A program made the position numbers and the translations under genes. A stretch of DNA of 64,000 nucleotides, taken from the NCBI GenBank assembly GCA_030016715.1, contig JASEJD010000004.1:60642-124641 (forward strand), given 5' to 3'. The notes below the pieces were generated by a model. It was not told the DNA's origin, did no database searches, and saw only the letters and a list, made by a program, of their open reading frames with translations. This document shows, one piece after another, positions 9,078 to 19,078 of this stretch. The number at the start of each line of letters is the position of its first letter. The stretch's first letter is position 1. Origin of the DNA: Methanobacteriaceae archaeon. Lineage in GTDB: Archaea > Methanobacteriota > Methanobacteria > Methanobacteriales > Methanobacteriaceae.

Positions 9078-9941
9078 CTAAGAAACCATGATAATAAAAA
9101 CTCCAATAACCATTATGGTTGCTCCTACAAGTTTTTCCTTAATTCTTTTTTCTTTGAATATTAATTTACCCCATAAAACACCTAAAACAGAGCTGGTTCG
9201 TTTAACCGCGATTACATAGGGTACCAAGGTTAAACTAATAGCATAGATCTGGAATATGGAAGTTAAAGCACTAAAAAACCCCATTAAAATCATGTTTCTC
9301 TTTTTTAGATTAGTTGATCTAGGATTTTTTTGATATGATCCAATCATTAAAGGTAAGGTAAAAACTGCAATAAAAAAGTTCATAACCACAACCCAGAAGA
9401 TTGGTGATGAATTAATTAATCCTACTTTATCAAAATTAGCAGTGATACTCCATATAAATGCCACCAATAACATCAGTTTAGGTCCTTTTTCTCTTAATAA
9501 ACATTTAAAAGGTTCCAGATATCCTTCCTTCCATTGTTGGATGTTTAGTACGTAAGAGCCAGTAATAATCAGGAAAATGCCAATCAAACCTATAAAACTT
9601 GGAAATTCGCCTAAAATAATAGGGGAGGTTATTAAAAGAAATAGGGGTGTAAATGCCAGCATGGGCACTGATATGGAAAGTTCTGAGTATTTTAATGCCT
9701 TCATATAAAGTAGGGTGGTTATTATATTTAAAGAACCTCCAATTATAAGGGCCATACAAAAATTAGGGCCAATTTTTGGAATGCCTATAAATATTATTAG
9801 GGGTAGTAAAAATAGAAAGGTAATGAAACGAATCAAAAAAGAAATTATATATTCATCCCCCCATTTCAGATTCTTTTTACTTACAACATCTGTTAAAGAT
9901 TCAAAAAGAGCAGTAAAACCTGCAAATATAAACCAAACCAT
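9078..9941 (-). CDS. EamA/DMT family transporter
   Basis: About 287 residues with ten predicted membrane helices in two tandem EamA repeats; SVPMLAFTPLFLLITSPIILGE closes the first repeat and RTSSVLGVLWGKLIFKE closes the second, as in other drug/metabolite transporters. The frame extends to a TTG at 9965, but the first membrane helix begins right after ATG 9941 (MVWFIFAGF), which is chosen here; no clear ribosome binding site supports either. It is convergent with the glycosyltransferase gene. Substrate cannot be told from the sequence. Confidence 0.85.
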   Translation of the reverse strand: MVWFIFAGFTALFESLTDVVSKKNLKWGDEYIISFLIRFITFLFLLPLIIFIGIPKIGPNFCMALIIGGSLNIITTLLYMKALKYSELSISVPMLAFTPLFLLITSPIILGEFPSFIGLIGIFLIITGSYVLNIQQWKEGYLEPFKCLLREKGPKLMLLVAFIWSITANFDKVGLINSSPIFWVVVMNFFIAVFTLPLMIGSYQKNPRSTNLKKRNMILMGFFSALTSIFQIYAISLTLVPYVIAVKRTSSVLGVLWGKLIFKEKRIKEKLVGATIMVIGVFIIMVS

Positions 9942-10154
9942 GATTAGAATATGTTCAAAGCACAATAAAAAATATGTTTTATAGAGAATGTTAGAAAAAT
10001 AATTAATAATGAAATTATTTCAAACATTTTATTACACGACCAGAAAATAAACTTAAAAAATAAGAAAATTTTAGTATCAGATAAATCTTATATAAATATA
10101 TAATAAACATAATTTTTGGCAGAGATATGTAAATCATCAAACTGAGGATGCTTA

Positions 10155-11936
10155 ATGTCACCTTTCACCATAATTTCAATCTTAATATCTATAAGCTCCG
10201 TACTTATAGGAAACTTTATTTATTATAGAAATCCTAAAAATCAGCTTAATAGAGTGTTGGCTCTTTTCAGCTTATTTATAGCATATATGGCCTTCACCGA
10301 CTTTCAGATTAGTACTGTTAGCACTGCTGAGCAAGCATATTTTTGGTTAAAGGCAACATTTCCATGGATGGTTGTAGGTTCTTTTTATATCCATTTAGCC
10401 CTTATATCTACAGAAAAGTTCAAGATTTTGGAAAAAAAGATTACATATGTGTTAATCTATCTACCTGCACTTCTATTAGCATTATTAAATCTTTTGACTA
10501 GGGAAATTACTCAAGGTGTGCAGATGGGATTTTGGGGATGGACTTATGTTCCAGCGGATACAGTTTTTTATCTGATAACTTTAATGTGGACATTTTTATT
10601 AGGTATAATAAGTGCTATAATAGTTCTACATTTCTATCTAAATAATGCTGGTATAAAACGTCAACAAGCCAAATACATATTGATAGGTATTTATCTACCC
10701 CTGGCATTAGGCATATTAACCGAGTTTATTGTACCATTAATCTTTTCTATTCCATCTCCCAGCATGCTTAATTTATATATTGTTTTAGGATTAGGATCTA
10801 TTGTTTATGGTATCTGGAAATTCAGGTTGCCACAGTTAACTTCTTCTCTAATTTCAGATAGGATTCTCTCTACCATGTCTAATTTCCTCTTTTTACTGGA
10901 TGAAGAGGGTAAAATAATGCATGTTAACTTAAAAACATTGGAAATAACTGGTTACTCTGAGAAAGAACTGATTGGTGAATCTTTAGAAATGTTTTTTAAA
11001 GATATAGATTTCTCGAATTCCTATCTATCTGAAATGGAAAATATGCAGACTAATCTAAAAGTTAAAAATGGAGAATCCGTGCCAGTATTAATTTCAAGCT
11101 CTTTAATCAAAACCAGCCCCGATGATATTTTAGGAGTAGTGATGGTTGGTAATGATATCAGCCAGCTGAAAAAGGCGGAGGAAGAAAGAGATAGATACAG
11201 GGAACATTTAGAGGATCTGGTTAAAAAGAGAACTGAAAAATTAGAACAGATGAACATTCAACTTAAAAAGGAAATCATCGCCCATGAAAAAGCAGAGAAG
11301 AAACTTAAAAATTCTTTAGATGAAAAAGATATTCTGGTTAAAGAGATTCATCATCGGGTGAAAAACAATCTTATGATTATATCCAGTCTACTAAACATTC
11401 AAGCACACCAGATAAAGGATGAAAAAACCTTAGATATATTTAAGGAAAGTCAGAATCTGGCTAAATCCATGGCAATAATTCATGAAAGACTATATCGTAC
11501 CGAAGATATGCGGAAAATCGAATTTGATGATTACATAAGGGAATTAGCAACTGATCTTTTTCATACATATAAATTAGGACAAGGTATTGAAATCGATCTG
11601 GATCTGGAACACGTTAAAATAGATGTAGATAAAGCCATTCCCCTGGGCCTTATAATCAACGAACTTATAACCAATAGTCTTAAATATGCATTTCCAGAGG
11701 GTAAAGGTAAAATATCCATTCAATTCAATCGTTTAAAGGCTAAAGATGAATTCGAACTGGTCATAAGTGATGATGGTGTAGGGTTACCAGATAACTTTGA
11801 CTTTAGAAAAGCCTAGTCTCTGGGCTTACAGCTAGTAAATAGTTTAACTGAACAGTTAGAAGGTAGTATTGAATTGGATAGGAAAAATGGAACACAGTTT
11901 ACCATCCAATTTAAAGAATCAAAGTATGCTAAATGA
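10155..11936 (+). pseudogene. Membrane sensor histidine kinase interrupted by an in-frame TAG
   Basis: The reading frame encodes about seven to eight N-terminal membrane helices (residues 1-225), a PAS domain (about 240-345), a coiled coil, a HisKA_2 phosphoacceptor region (EIHHRVKNNLMIISSLLN, His near 398) and a HATPase domain (GLIINELITNSLKYAF; DDGVGLPDNF). A TAG at 11814-11816 stops it at residue 553, but the same frame continues for 39 codons ([16 protein letters not shown]...) to TGA 11934-11936 and encodes the missing end of the ATPase domain. The neighbouring kinase has HKTDSLGMQLVNSF at this point, so TAG replaces an Asp position. A GAGGATG ribosome binding site precedes ATG 10155. 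It could be a recent nonsense mutation, readthrough or a sequence error. Confidence 0.85.
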
Positions 11937-12184
11937 TATAAGTTATTTAAAAATAATTCAGAGTCATTATACTTCTTCCAGAATAAATATTTGCTTAATC
12001 TATAGTTTATCACTATCTTAATGTTTTTATTGAATATTTAATTATCTTATGGTCAAAAAAAAGACCTCTAGATACTATATGTTTTAATAGACATGAGAAC
12101 TATCCTAAATAAATGGATAAGAAAAATTATAAATTATAAAACTTGAAAAAATTATTTAAATCGAAATTCTTTCTTCAATCATTT

Positions 12185-14917
12185 TTAAAATACTGGCTCT
12201 TTAAATATAATTTTGAATTTTGTCCCATTTCTTCTATCCAGTTCTATTTTTCCATCAATTTGATCTGTAAAGCTGTTCACCAATTGCATACCAAGTGAAT
12301 CAGTTTTATGAAAATCTAAATCTTCAGGAAAGCCTATACCATTATCTTTTATGGTAAATTCATAGTAATCATCCTTTTTATGGAAATCTATATCAATTTC
12401 TCCACTTTTACCATTAGGAAACGCGTATTTTAAACTGTTTGTCACAAGTTCATTAATGATTAAACCTAAAGGAATAGCAGTGTTTACATCCAGGAATATG
12501 TTATCTACATTAATTTTAAGTTGTAGACGGCTAGGGTCATCAACATAAGTATGGAATAGTTCTGTTGCTAATGATTGAATATAATCTCTAAAATCAATTT
12601 TTTTAAGATCTGTAGATCTATACAATCTCTCATGTATAATAGCCATTGACCTGGCACGTTTCTGACTTTCAATGAAAATATCTTGAGATTCTTTATCTTT
12701 TAAGTAACTTGACTGTAGATTTAACAAGCTGGATATGATCATTAAATTGTTTTTTGCCCGGTGGTGAATCTCCTTCAAGAGCATTTCTTTTTCTTTTAAT
12801 TCTCTTTCAATTTTTCGCTGGGATTCTTTCATCTTAGTTATGTCCCTAATAGCCTCAATAGCCCCTTTAAAATTATCTTTACTGTCATATAGAGGTACGG
12901 CTAAAGCCCATACTGTTTCAATATTTCTATTTAATGAAACATCTGTTTCAGCTGTTAATATATTTCCTTTTCTTTTAAGTTTGGGATAATATTTATTAAT
13001 CTCATCTTCAGATGCATTAACCATATCAATTAACATTGGACGGCGCTCACCATAAAATGGTAATGAATATTCATAGTTACCTTTTCCAAGAATTTCCTCA
13101 GCCCATATACCTGTCATTTCTTCAATAGCCCGGTTCCATGAGATAACTTTACCCTCTGCATCAATAGTAAAAGTAGCATCTGGAAGAAAATTAATAATAT
13201 CTGATAAAAGTTGATCAGACTCTTTTAAAGCTTCTTCAGCCTTTTTTAGTTCTGTTATATCCTGATTTACACCTATTGTGCCTATTTTTTTACCATTTTC
13301 ATCTGTCTTGATCTTTATGCGAACGATTATTGTCCTTCTCTCACCATCAGCCCTTATAATGCTGTGTTGCAATGTGCTTGAATAATCTGGATCTTCTGTT
13401 TCCAAGGCCTTTGAAACTTCAATTCCCACTAAATCTTGTTCTTCAGGAGGAATAAAACGTTCTGCATACTCTTGAGATGACATCTGATTTCCTCCCTCTT
13501 TCTTTGCGCTGGTACCATATAGTGAGTAAAACTTGTCATCAAAAGTGAAAAGATCATTTTCAATATCATATTCCCAGTAAACTAGTTTAGCCATTTCCAT
13601 ACCCATCTGCAGACGTTTATCACTCCATTTAAGTTTTTCTTCAGCAGCCTTCTTTTCGGTTAAATCCCTAATAATTGAGGTAAAAAATGTCTTCTTACCA
13701 GATTTCCACGATGCTAATGACATTTCAAAAGGAAATTCAGTTCCATCCTTCTTCAAACCAATTGTTTCAACTACTCTACCAACCAATCTGTGCTTTCCAC
13801 TCTTTTTAAATCTCTTAAGTTCTTGGAGATAATCGTTTTTGTTTCTTTCAGGCATGAGAATAGTAAGGGGTGAACCAGTTAACTCATCAGGTGAGTAACC
13901 GAATATTTTTTGAAGACTCTTATTGAAAAATTTTATTTTTCCATCCACATCAGTGGTGACAATAGCATCTATAGCTGATTCAGCAACCGCTCGGAAGCGT
14001 TCTTCATTTCTTTGAAGAGTAATTTCTGATTTCTTCCTATTTAAAGCTTCTAAAATAGTAAATGAGAGTGTTTCTATAGCATTTTGATCCTCCTTATTGT
14101 AACCTGACTCTTTATTAGCTAAAGCTATCATACCCACAGTTTTACCTTCCTGCTTCAAGGGTACACCTAAAAATGATGTTATCCTGGGATGTCCTTCAGG
14201 TTCTCCTAAACGTTCCGGATCAGATACTGGATCATTAACTATTACTGATTCATCATTTTTTATGGCCCGGGCCCAATATCCACGAATCTTCATGTCAGAT
14301 ATGAGTTTCACTACCCTTGTATCAGGCATTATACATTCATCCCAACCAGGATCACTAATGGCCAATGTATCAAAACTGCCTGAAGAATTCAATTCTCCAA
14401 TAAAGCCAAATTTACTAAGGGTCAATTCCTCTGCTACATTTAAACATATCTTAGCAACATCCTGTGCAGATTCACAAGTTATAGATTCTTTAAGTATCCG
14501 ATTTATAGCCTTGATCAAAGAGATTTGTTTAGAATTTTTAATATCCATCTTCCTCTTGAGAAGAGCACGATCAATGGTGAATTTGAGTTTTGTTTTATCC
14601 ACCGGTTTAATTAAAAAACCATATGGATCTGTTTCCAATGCTTTTTCCATTACTGATTCTTCAACTTGGTCGGTTAAAAATATTACAGGTATATCAAGCT
14701 CCTTAATATTATAAGCAACTTCAATACCATCCATATCTTCCTTCAAAAAAATATCCATCAAAATAAGATCAGGTTTGATATTTCCAATTTTATTTATAAG
14801 TTCTTCACTTCCAGAGGAAACAAATAAAACTTCATAATTAAATGATTCTAGATCATGCATAATATCCATTAGATCTATTCTATCATCATATATTAGCAGA
14901 ATTTTTATATTAGCCAT
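12185..14917 (-). CDS. Soluble hybrid sensor histidine kinase: REC-GAF-PAS-PAS-PAS-HisKA_2-HATPase
   Basis: 910 residues, no membrane helix. The N-terminal receiver domain has the phospho-acceptor Asp (LILMDIFL, D55), Thr 82 and Lys 104 (LIKPVD), though the usual acidic pair reads IYDDR. A GAF domain follows (about 145-310), then three PAS domains (about 316-430, 450-560, 575-695), HisKA_2 (KEIHHRAKNNLMIISSL, about 717) and HATPase (LGLIINELVTNSLKYAF; KDNGIGFPEDLDF; SLGMQLVNSF). It probably integrates a phosphorelay input with cytoplasmic signals and phosphorylates a separate regulator, which is not in the window. It converges with the interrupted kinase, and their C-terminal halves are close paralogues. 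Confidence 0.92.
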   Translation of the reverse strand: MANIKILLIYDDRIDLMDIMHDLESFNYEVLFVSSGSEELINKIGNIKPDLILMDIFLKEDMDGIEVAYNIKELDIPVIFLTDQVEESVMEKALETDPYGFLIKPVDKTKLKFTIDRALLKRKMDIKNSKQISLIKAINRILKESITCESAQDVAKICLNVAEELTLSKFGFIGELNSSGSFDTLAISDPGWDECIMPDTRVVKLISDMKIRGYWARAIKNDESVIVNDPVSDPERLGEPEGHPRITSFLGVPLKQEGKTVGMIALANKESGYNKEDQNAIETLSFTILEALNRKKSEITLQRNEERFRAVAESAIDAIVTTDVDGKIKFFNKSLQKIFGYSPDELTGSPLTILMPERNKNDYLQELKRFKKSGKHRLVGRVVETIGLKKDGTEFPFEMSLASWKSGKKTFFTSIIRDLTEKKAAEEKLKWSDKRLQMGMEMAKLVYWEYDIENDLFTFDDKFYSLYGTSAKKEGGNQMSSQEYAERFIPPEEQDLVGIEVSKALETEDPDYSSTLQHSIIRADGERRTIIVRIKIKTDENGKKIGTIGVNQDITELKKAEEALKESDQLLSDIINFLPDATFTIDAEGKVISWNRAIEEMTGIWAEEILGKGNYEYSLPFYGERRPMLIDMVNASEDEINKYYPKLKRKGNILTAETDVSLNRNIETVWALAVPLYDSKDNFKGAIEAIRDITKMKESQRKIERELKEKEMLLKEIHHRAKNNLMIISSLLNLQSSYLKDKESQDIFIESQKRARSMAIIHERLYRSTDLKKIDFRDYIQSLATELFHTYVDDPSRLQLKINVDNIFLDVNTAIPLGLIINELVTNSLKYAFPNGKSGEIDIDFHKKDDYYEFTIKDNGIGFPEDLDFHKTDSLGMQLVNSFTDQIDGKIELDRRNGTKFKIIFKEPVF

Positions 14918-15434
14918 TAAAAAAACCAGTATTGGATAAGTTTAATATAATATTTATTTTTTATCCTACAAAACAAAGTTTATTTATGAAGTGGTTAAAA
15001 TCCTTTTCTTACCATAAAAACCCTTTTAATTATAAGATATTCTTGAAATATTAACCAAAAACTTAAAGAAAAACATATAATTATTTATTGGGAATTATAT
15101 GCAACTAATAGACACTATAGTAGAAAAAAATTAAATAAATAATCTGGGTTAAACACAATTAATCTTTATTTGTCTTTATTTTCAAAATAAAATGTTCCCC
15201 CCTTATTATTAGAGTTGAATTGCTGGTTTTTAGGTTTATTAGTCTGAACCTAATACATTATCAAACAAAACATAAAATTAAAAAGATCATAAAACTAATT
15301 TAACAATCTAATCTTCATTTAAAACTGTTATAATAAGAAATAATGGTTGGTAATATAAGTTTAATTAAAAATATAATAGTAAATTATTTATAAAATTTTA
15401 ATTAGAATATATTCAAAATTGGAGGGTGAAAAGC
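14918..15434. other. Intergenic region, AT-rich
   Basis: About 517 bp between the hybrid kinase and the frameshifted exported protein. It should hold the promoter of the kinase on the minus strand (the TA-rich stretch just above 14920) and of the plus-strand gene (AT-rich tract before the GGAGGG at 15421). I see no RNA gene, long repeat or convincing short ORF. Confidence 0.5.
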
Positions 15435-15820
15435 TTGAATAAGAAGATTTTTTTATTGGAATTCTATTATTAGTTGGTTTAATATGTTTAACACTGATTA
15501 ATGCAGCTAAAAAAATAGATTCTGGTTCTCGTAAAACATACGTGGAAATTTTTGATCAATATGCAAATGTTAATTGGAAAACTTATGAACTAAAAAATAA
15601 ACAGATCTATGTTAAATCCAGCTTAAAATTTAAAGAATATCCTTTCAACTTATTAAATTCGAATGTAAAGATTTACTTAAAAAAAATAAGTAGAACTAGA
15701 TTAAGAAGCACCTATCTAATATATAATAGTGGAAAAGTTTCAAAACAAGTAAATTACGCCAGATATAAGGGTACTGCTAAAAGCTACTACTGGAAAAAAG
15801 TAAGACCAAGATTTTATTAA
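15435..15820 (+). pseudogene. Small exported protein disrupted by a 1-nt frameshift in a poly-T tract
   Basis: A GGAGGG site at 15421-15426 precedes TTG 15435, which reads LNKKIF and then stops at TAG 15471-15473. In the frame reached by adding one T to the seven-T run at 15448-15454, the same start continues into a clear signal peptide (IGILLLVGLICLTLINAA) and on through the 92-codon ORF that otherwise would have to begin at GTG 15542. The intact product would be about 128 residues, secreted, basic and Lys/Tyr-rich (KQIYVKSSLKFKEYPF). The function is unknown. The lesion may be real, a slippage-based switch, or a homopolymer sequencing error. Confidence 0.7.
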
Positions 15821-15963
15821 ATCCCAAAAAAATTTTATTTTTTTTTATTTTTAATTATTGACTAAAATCAATGATTATCCTATGATTAGAAGTTTAGAAT
15901 TCATAAAATTATTAATAGAAAGAATAGGGTCATATATAAACAATAACTGTTAATTATAATTTA

Positions 15964-16450
15964 TTATTTATTATTTACTATCCATACTTGTTCTATCATA
16001 TTTAGCGGCAATTTCATGTCTTCTAGCTGAAATTTTTTATTAAAACAACATATAAAATGAATATTATCCAGAGAGTTAAGATATTGATAGGATTGAACTG
16101 TTTTCTTGGTTAAGCGATCAAAATGATTAAAAAATATTACTAATGTTTCATAGTTCAATTCATTAATAAGAACTTCCATGAGTTCAGCTACAGTTAAACG
16201 ATTAAGAGATAATTTATCATTTTTAGAAACCTGAATATCGATTCAATCAATCTAGGTTTAATAGGTATATAGGTTCATTGAAGTATATACATAGATAACT
16301 ATTTCGCAGTAATTTAAAATACTCGAAGACATTCTTATTATAAAAGATCAAGTTATGGCCCTTCTCCATATGCTCCGTAATTTGTATTAAATTCATACTA
16401 TAACTTATGATTTTATCATATATAAAGATTAAAAACCCATACAAACCCAA
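15964..16450 (-). pseudogene. Possible remnant of one decayed gene (two broken ORFs)
   Basis: Two minus-strand ORFs, 16247-16450 (67 aa, ITEHMEKGHNLIFYNKN) and 15964-16179 (71 aa, TLVIFFNHFDRLTKKTVQSY), lie end to end. The downstream frame stays open above its ATG with plausible coding sequence (IDIQVSKNDKLSLNRLTVAE) up to a TGA at the junction, which suggests a single ancestral gene broken by a frame change plus a stop. The layout (short N-terminal helix, NLIF, later LVIFFNHFDRL) is loosely like a decayed P-loop ATPase, but no Walker A motif is left. Weak evidence. Confidence 0.35.
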
Positions 16451-16743
16451 AATCTTAAAAAATTAGACTAGGATAACAATATTAAGTTTAAGTATCAAAA
16501 TTAAACTGAAATCAAATTATTGAATCCTAATATCAAAATCTAGATAAAATATCAATATTGTACCAAGATATCAAAAATTCAAATCTAAATGAAATATTCT
16601 ATTCAAAACAAAAATTTTAATATAAGTCACAGTTTAGGTATAAAAATTAAAATTTCAATATTAATAAAATAGATTATAGAAAGGGAACTAATTACTTCAT
16701 TAAAAAAGTAAAAAAACTGAGACGACAGAAAGAGGGGATTATT

Positions 16744-17265
16744 TTGAAAGCACTAACTATTTTAATATCTTTAATTTTGATTTTAGGTTGTATTGGAATT
16801 TCAGGATGTGTTGATTCTAGCAATGATAATACTACAAATGCAAATACAAAAACAGCAGCTAATGAATATACTGTGGGCACATCTACTTTTCAAATGCCTG
16901 ACGGATGGATTAAATCAGATAAATACACAGGAGATTTAGCCAAATTCACAACAGGAAAAGGTGAAAATGATGGTGCAACATTATATGTAAAGAAATTTAG
17001 CGATATAAATGAACAGGATTCAGAATATAAAGAATTTTCAAGATCAGGATATGGCTATACTGTTACTACCATTACAAAAACTGTGAGCGGAATTCAAACT
17101 AAGGTTATTAAAAGAGTTTATGATGACCCTCAATCTATAAAAATAGATTACTATTTCCAAAAAAATGGAAAATACTATCGTATCACTACAGAAGTCTTCA
17201 GTAAAGATGTAGATAATAGTTTAACAGATGAAGCACTCAATAAAGTAATTTCCACATTAAATTAA
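16744..17265 (+). CDS. Lipoprotein with PsbP-like domain
   Basis: 173 residues. The start is TTG 16744, preceded by GAGGGG at about 16733. An N-terminal signal peptide ends in a lipobox (LGCIGISGCVDSS), so the protein should be lipid-anchored on the outer face of the membrane. A linker of Asn, Thr and Ser follows, then a compact domain (STFQMPDGWIKSDKYTGDLA ... KVIKRVYDD ... EALNKVISTL) like PsbP-type domains found in many methanobacterial surface proteins. About 290 bp of very AT-rich sequence with no recognisable gene lies before it, and the CRISPR array begins about 90 bp after it. Confidence 0.78.
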   Translation: MKALTILISLILILGCIGISGCVDSSNDNTTNANTKTAANEYTVGTSTFQMPDGWIKSDKYTGDLAKFTTGKGENDGATLYVKKFSDINEQDSEYKEFSRSGYGYTVTTITKTVSGIQTKVIKRVYDDPQSIKIDYYFQKNGKYYRITTEVFSKDVDNSLTDEALNKVISTLN

Positions 17266-17357
17266 AAAAACATATATATAAATATTGTTAAAATTCAAAA
17301 AATTAACCCTTTTCAAACTTTTAAAGGCTAGATAAATAATAAAAAAAATTTAAATAT

Positions 17358-19078
17358 GTTAAAATTCTTGTTTTATTGGAAATGCCTTTGCAACCAATTA
17401 TTCAACGATATGGATTTGAATGGCGAAATAGTTACAATCCTTGTTTTATTGGAAATGCCTTTGCAACATAAATAATTACAATTATAAGCCGCAACCCATA
17501 TTTTGTTACAATCCTTGTTTTATTGGAAATGCCTTTGCAACAGGAGGGGGGAAGTATGTCTGAACTTGTGAAATCCGTTACAATCCTTGTTTTATTGGAA
17601 ATGCCTTTGCAACTCAAAAGCTACGAAAAGCTCGAAAGACGGTTGGAGAGGTTACAATCCTTGTTTTATTGGAAATGCCTTTGCAACTTACAAACCACAA
17701 CCTATTTTTTATGGTGATAATTCGTTACAATCCTTGTTTTATTGGAAATGCCTTTGCAACGATTCTTGTTCAGCTATAGGAGACTACTTTTACAAACGTT
17801 ACAATCCTTGTTTTATTGGAAATGCCTTTGCAACTGGAGCAAGCAATGGGAATTTTATTAATCTTTGGAAGTTACAATCCTTGTTTTATTGGAAATGCCT
17901 TTGCAACGTAATGCTTCGCGTTCAGAGGGTGGTTGGACTAAACGTTACAATCCTTGTTTTATTGGAAATGCCTTTGCAACCTTGGAGGAAGAAAAGAGAG
18001 AACCAAAAGAAAGAAACAAGTTACAATCCTTGTTTTATTGGAAATGCCTTTGCAACTCGAAGGCAGCACACACATCTGCGGGAAATGTGGGAAGTTACAA
18101 TCCTTGTTTTATTGGAAATGCCTTTGCAACCTATTATATAATCTTTCTTATATATAAAAGATTCATTGTTACAATCCTTGTTTTATTGGAAATGCCTTTG
18201 CAACGATTTAGAAATTCATGAAATCTGTCAAGAAGAAGCGTTACAATCCTTGTTTTATTGGAAATGCCTTTGCAACAAAAGGTGATAATATGAAAAAAAT
18301 AGAGATGTTAGTGTTACAATCCTTGTTTTATTGGAAATGCCTTTGCAACGAAAGAGTTATTGGGACCCGCAATCAATGTGAATAGTTACAATCCTTGTTT
18401 TATTGGAAATGCCTTTGCAACGTAGATGAACTATATTGGCATTACCCCCGCTACCATCGTTACAATCCTTGTTTTATTGGAAATGCCTTTGCAACAATAA
18501 TATGCAAAAAATACATCAGTTAATTGAAGAAGTTACAATCCTTGTTTTATTGGAAATGCCTTTGCAACTCAGTTAGATAATCGAGATGAATTTTATCTAA
18601 AAAAGTTACAATCCTTGTTTTATTGGAAATGCCTTTGCAACAAAAAAAGTGATAAAATGCAGATAAAATACGATACAGTTACAATCCTTGTTTTATTGGA
18701 AATGCCTTTGCAACCAGGCATTGCGTCATAAATTGCCATTTTATATCAGTTACAATCCTTGTTTTATTGGAAATGCCTTTGCAACAATAACACAGATAAG
18801 TTAGAAATCATCCGTAATGATGTTACAATCCTTGTTTTATTGGAAATGCCTTTGCAACTGAGGTATTTGTGGTTTTTGAGGTTTTAGTATATATGTTACA
18901 ATCCTTGTTTTATTGGAAATGCCTTTGCAACTGAGGAAAATGGCGACCAATCCAAAAGGATACCTAAGTTACAATCCTTGTTTTATTGGAAATGCCTTTG
19001 CAACAAAAATTGAAATGAAAAATGAAATTTTTGAAGAAATGGTTACAATCCTTGTTTTATTGGAAATGCCTTTGCAAC
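17358..19078 (-). CRISPR. CRISPR array, 24 repeats of 37 bp and 23 spacers
   Basis: The 37-bp repeat begins GTTACAATCC and ends CCTTTGCAAC on the plus strand. Starts: 17358, 17431, 17505, 17577, 17651, 17724, 17798, 17871, 17944, 18020, 18094, 18168, 18240, 18313, 18385, 18459, 18532, 18605, 18678, 18749, 18822, 18895, 18968, 19042. Spacers are 34-39 bp, all different. Only the first repeat differs (two changes in its first ten bases), which marks the left end as the old, leader-distal end. On the minus strand the repeat ends GGATTGTAAC, close to the common ATTGAAAC 5' handle, so transcription is probably leftward from a leader at 19079 onward. No cas gene is in the window, so the subtype cannot be set. 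Confidence 0.97.

Noticed and set aside
11814..11816. Pyrrolysine codon in the sensor kinase
   Set aside because: Methanobacteriaceae are not known to carry the pyl system, and the paralogue has Asp at this place. Kept only as a test in the findings.
12051..12067. Inverted repeat GGTC-A8-GACC between the two kinases as a terminator
   Set aside because: The stem is only four base pairs and the T-run would be in the loop; not convincing.
15542..15820. Stand-alone 92-codon gene starting at GTG 15542
   Set aside because: A signal peptide in the same frame directly upstream and a good start in a shifted frame show that this is only the 3' part of a frameshifted gene.
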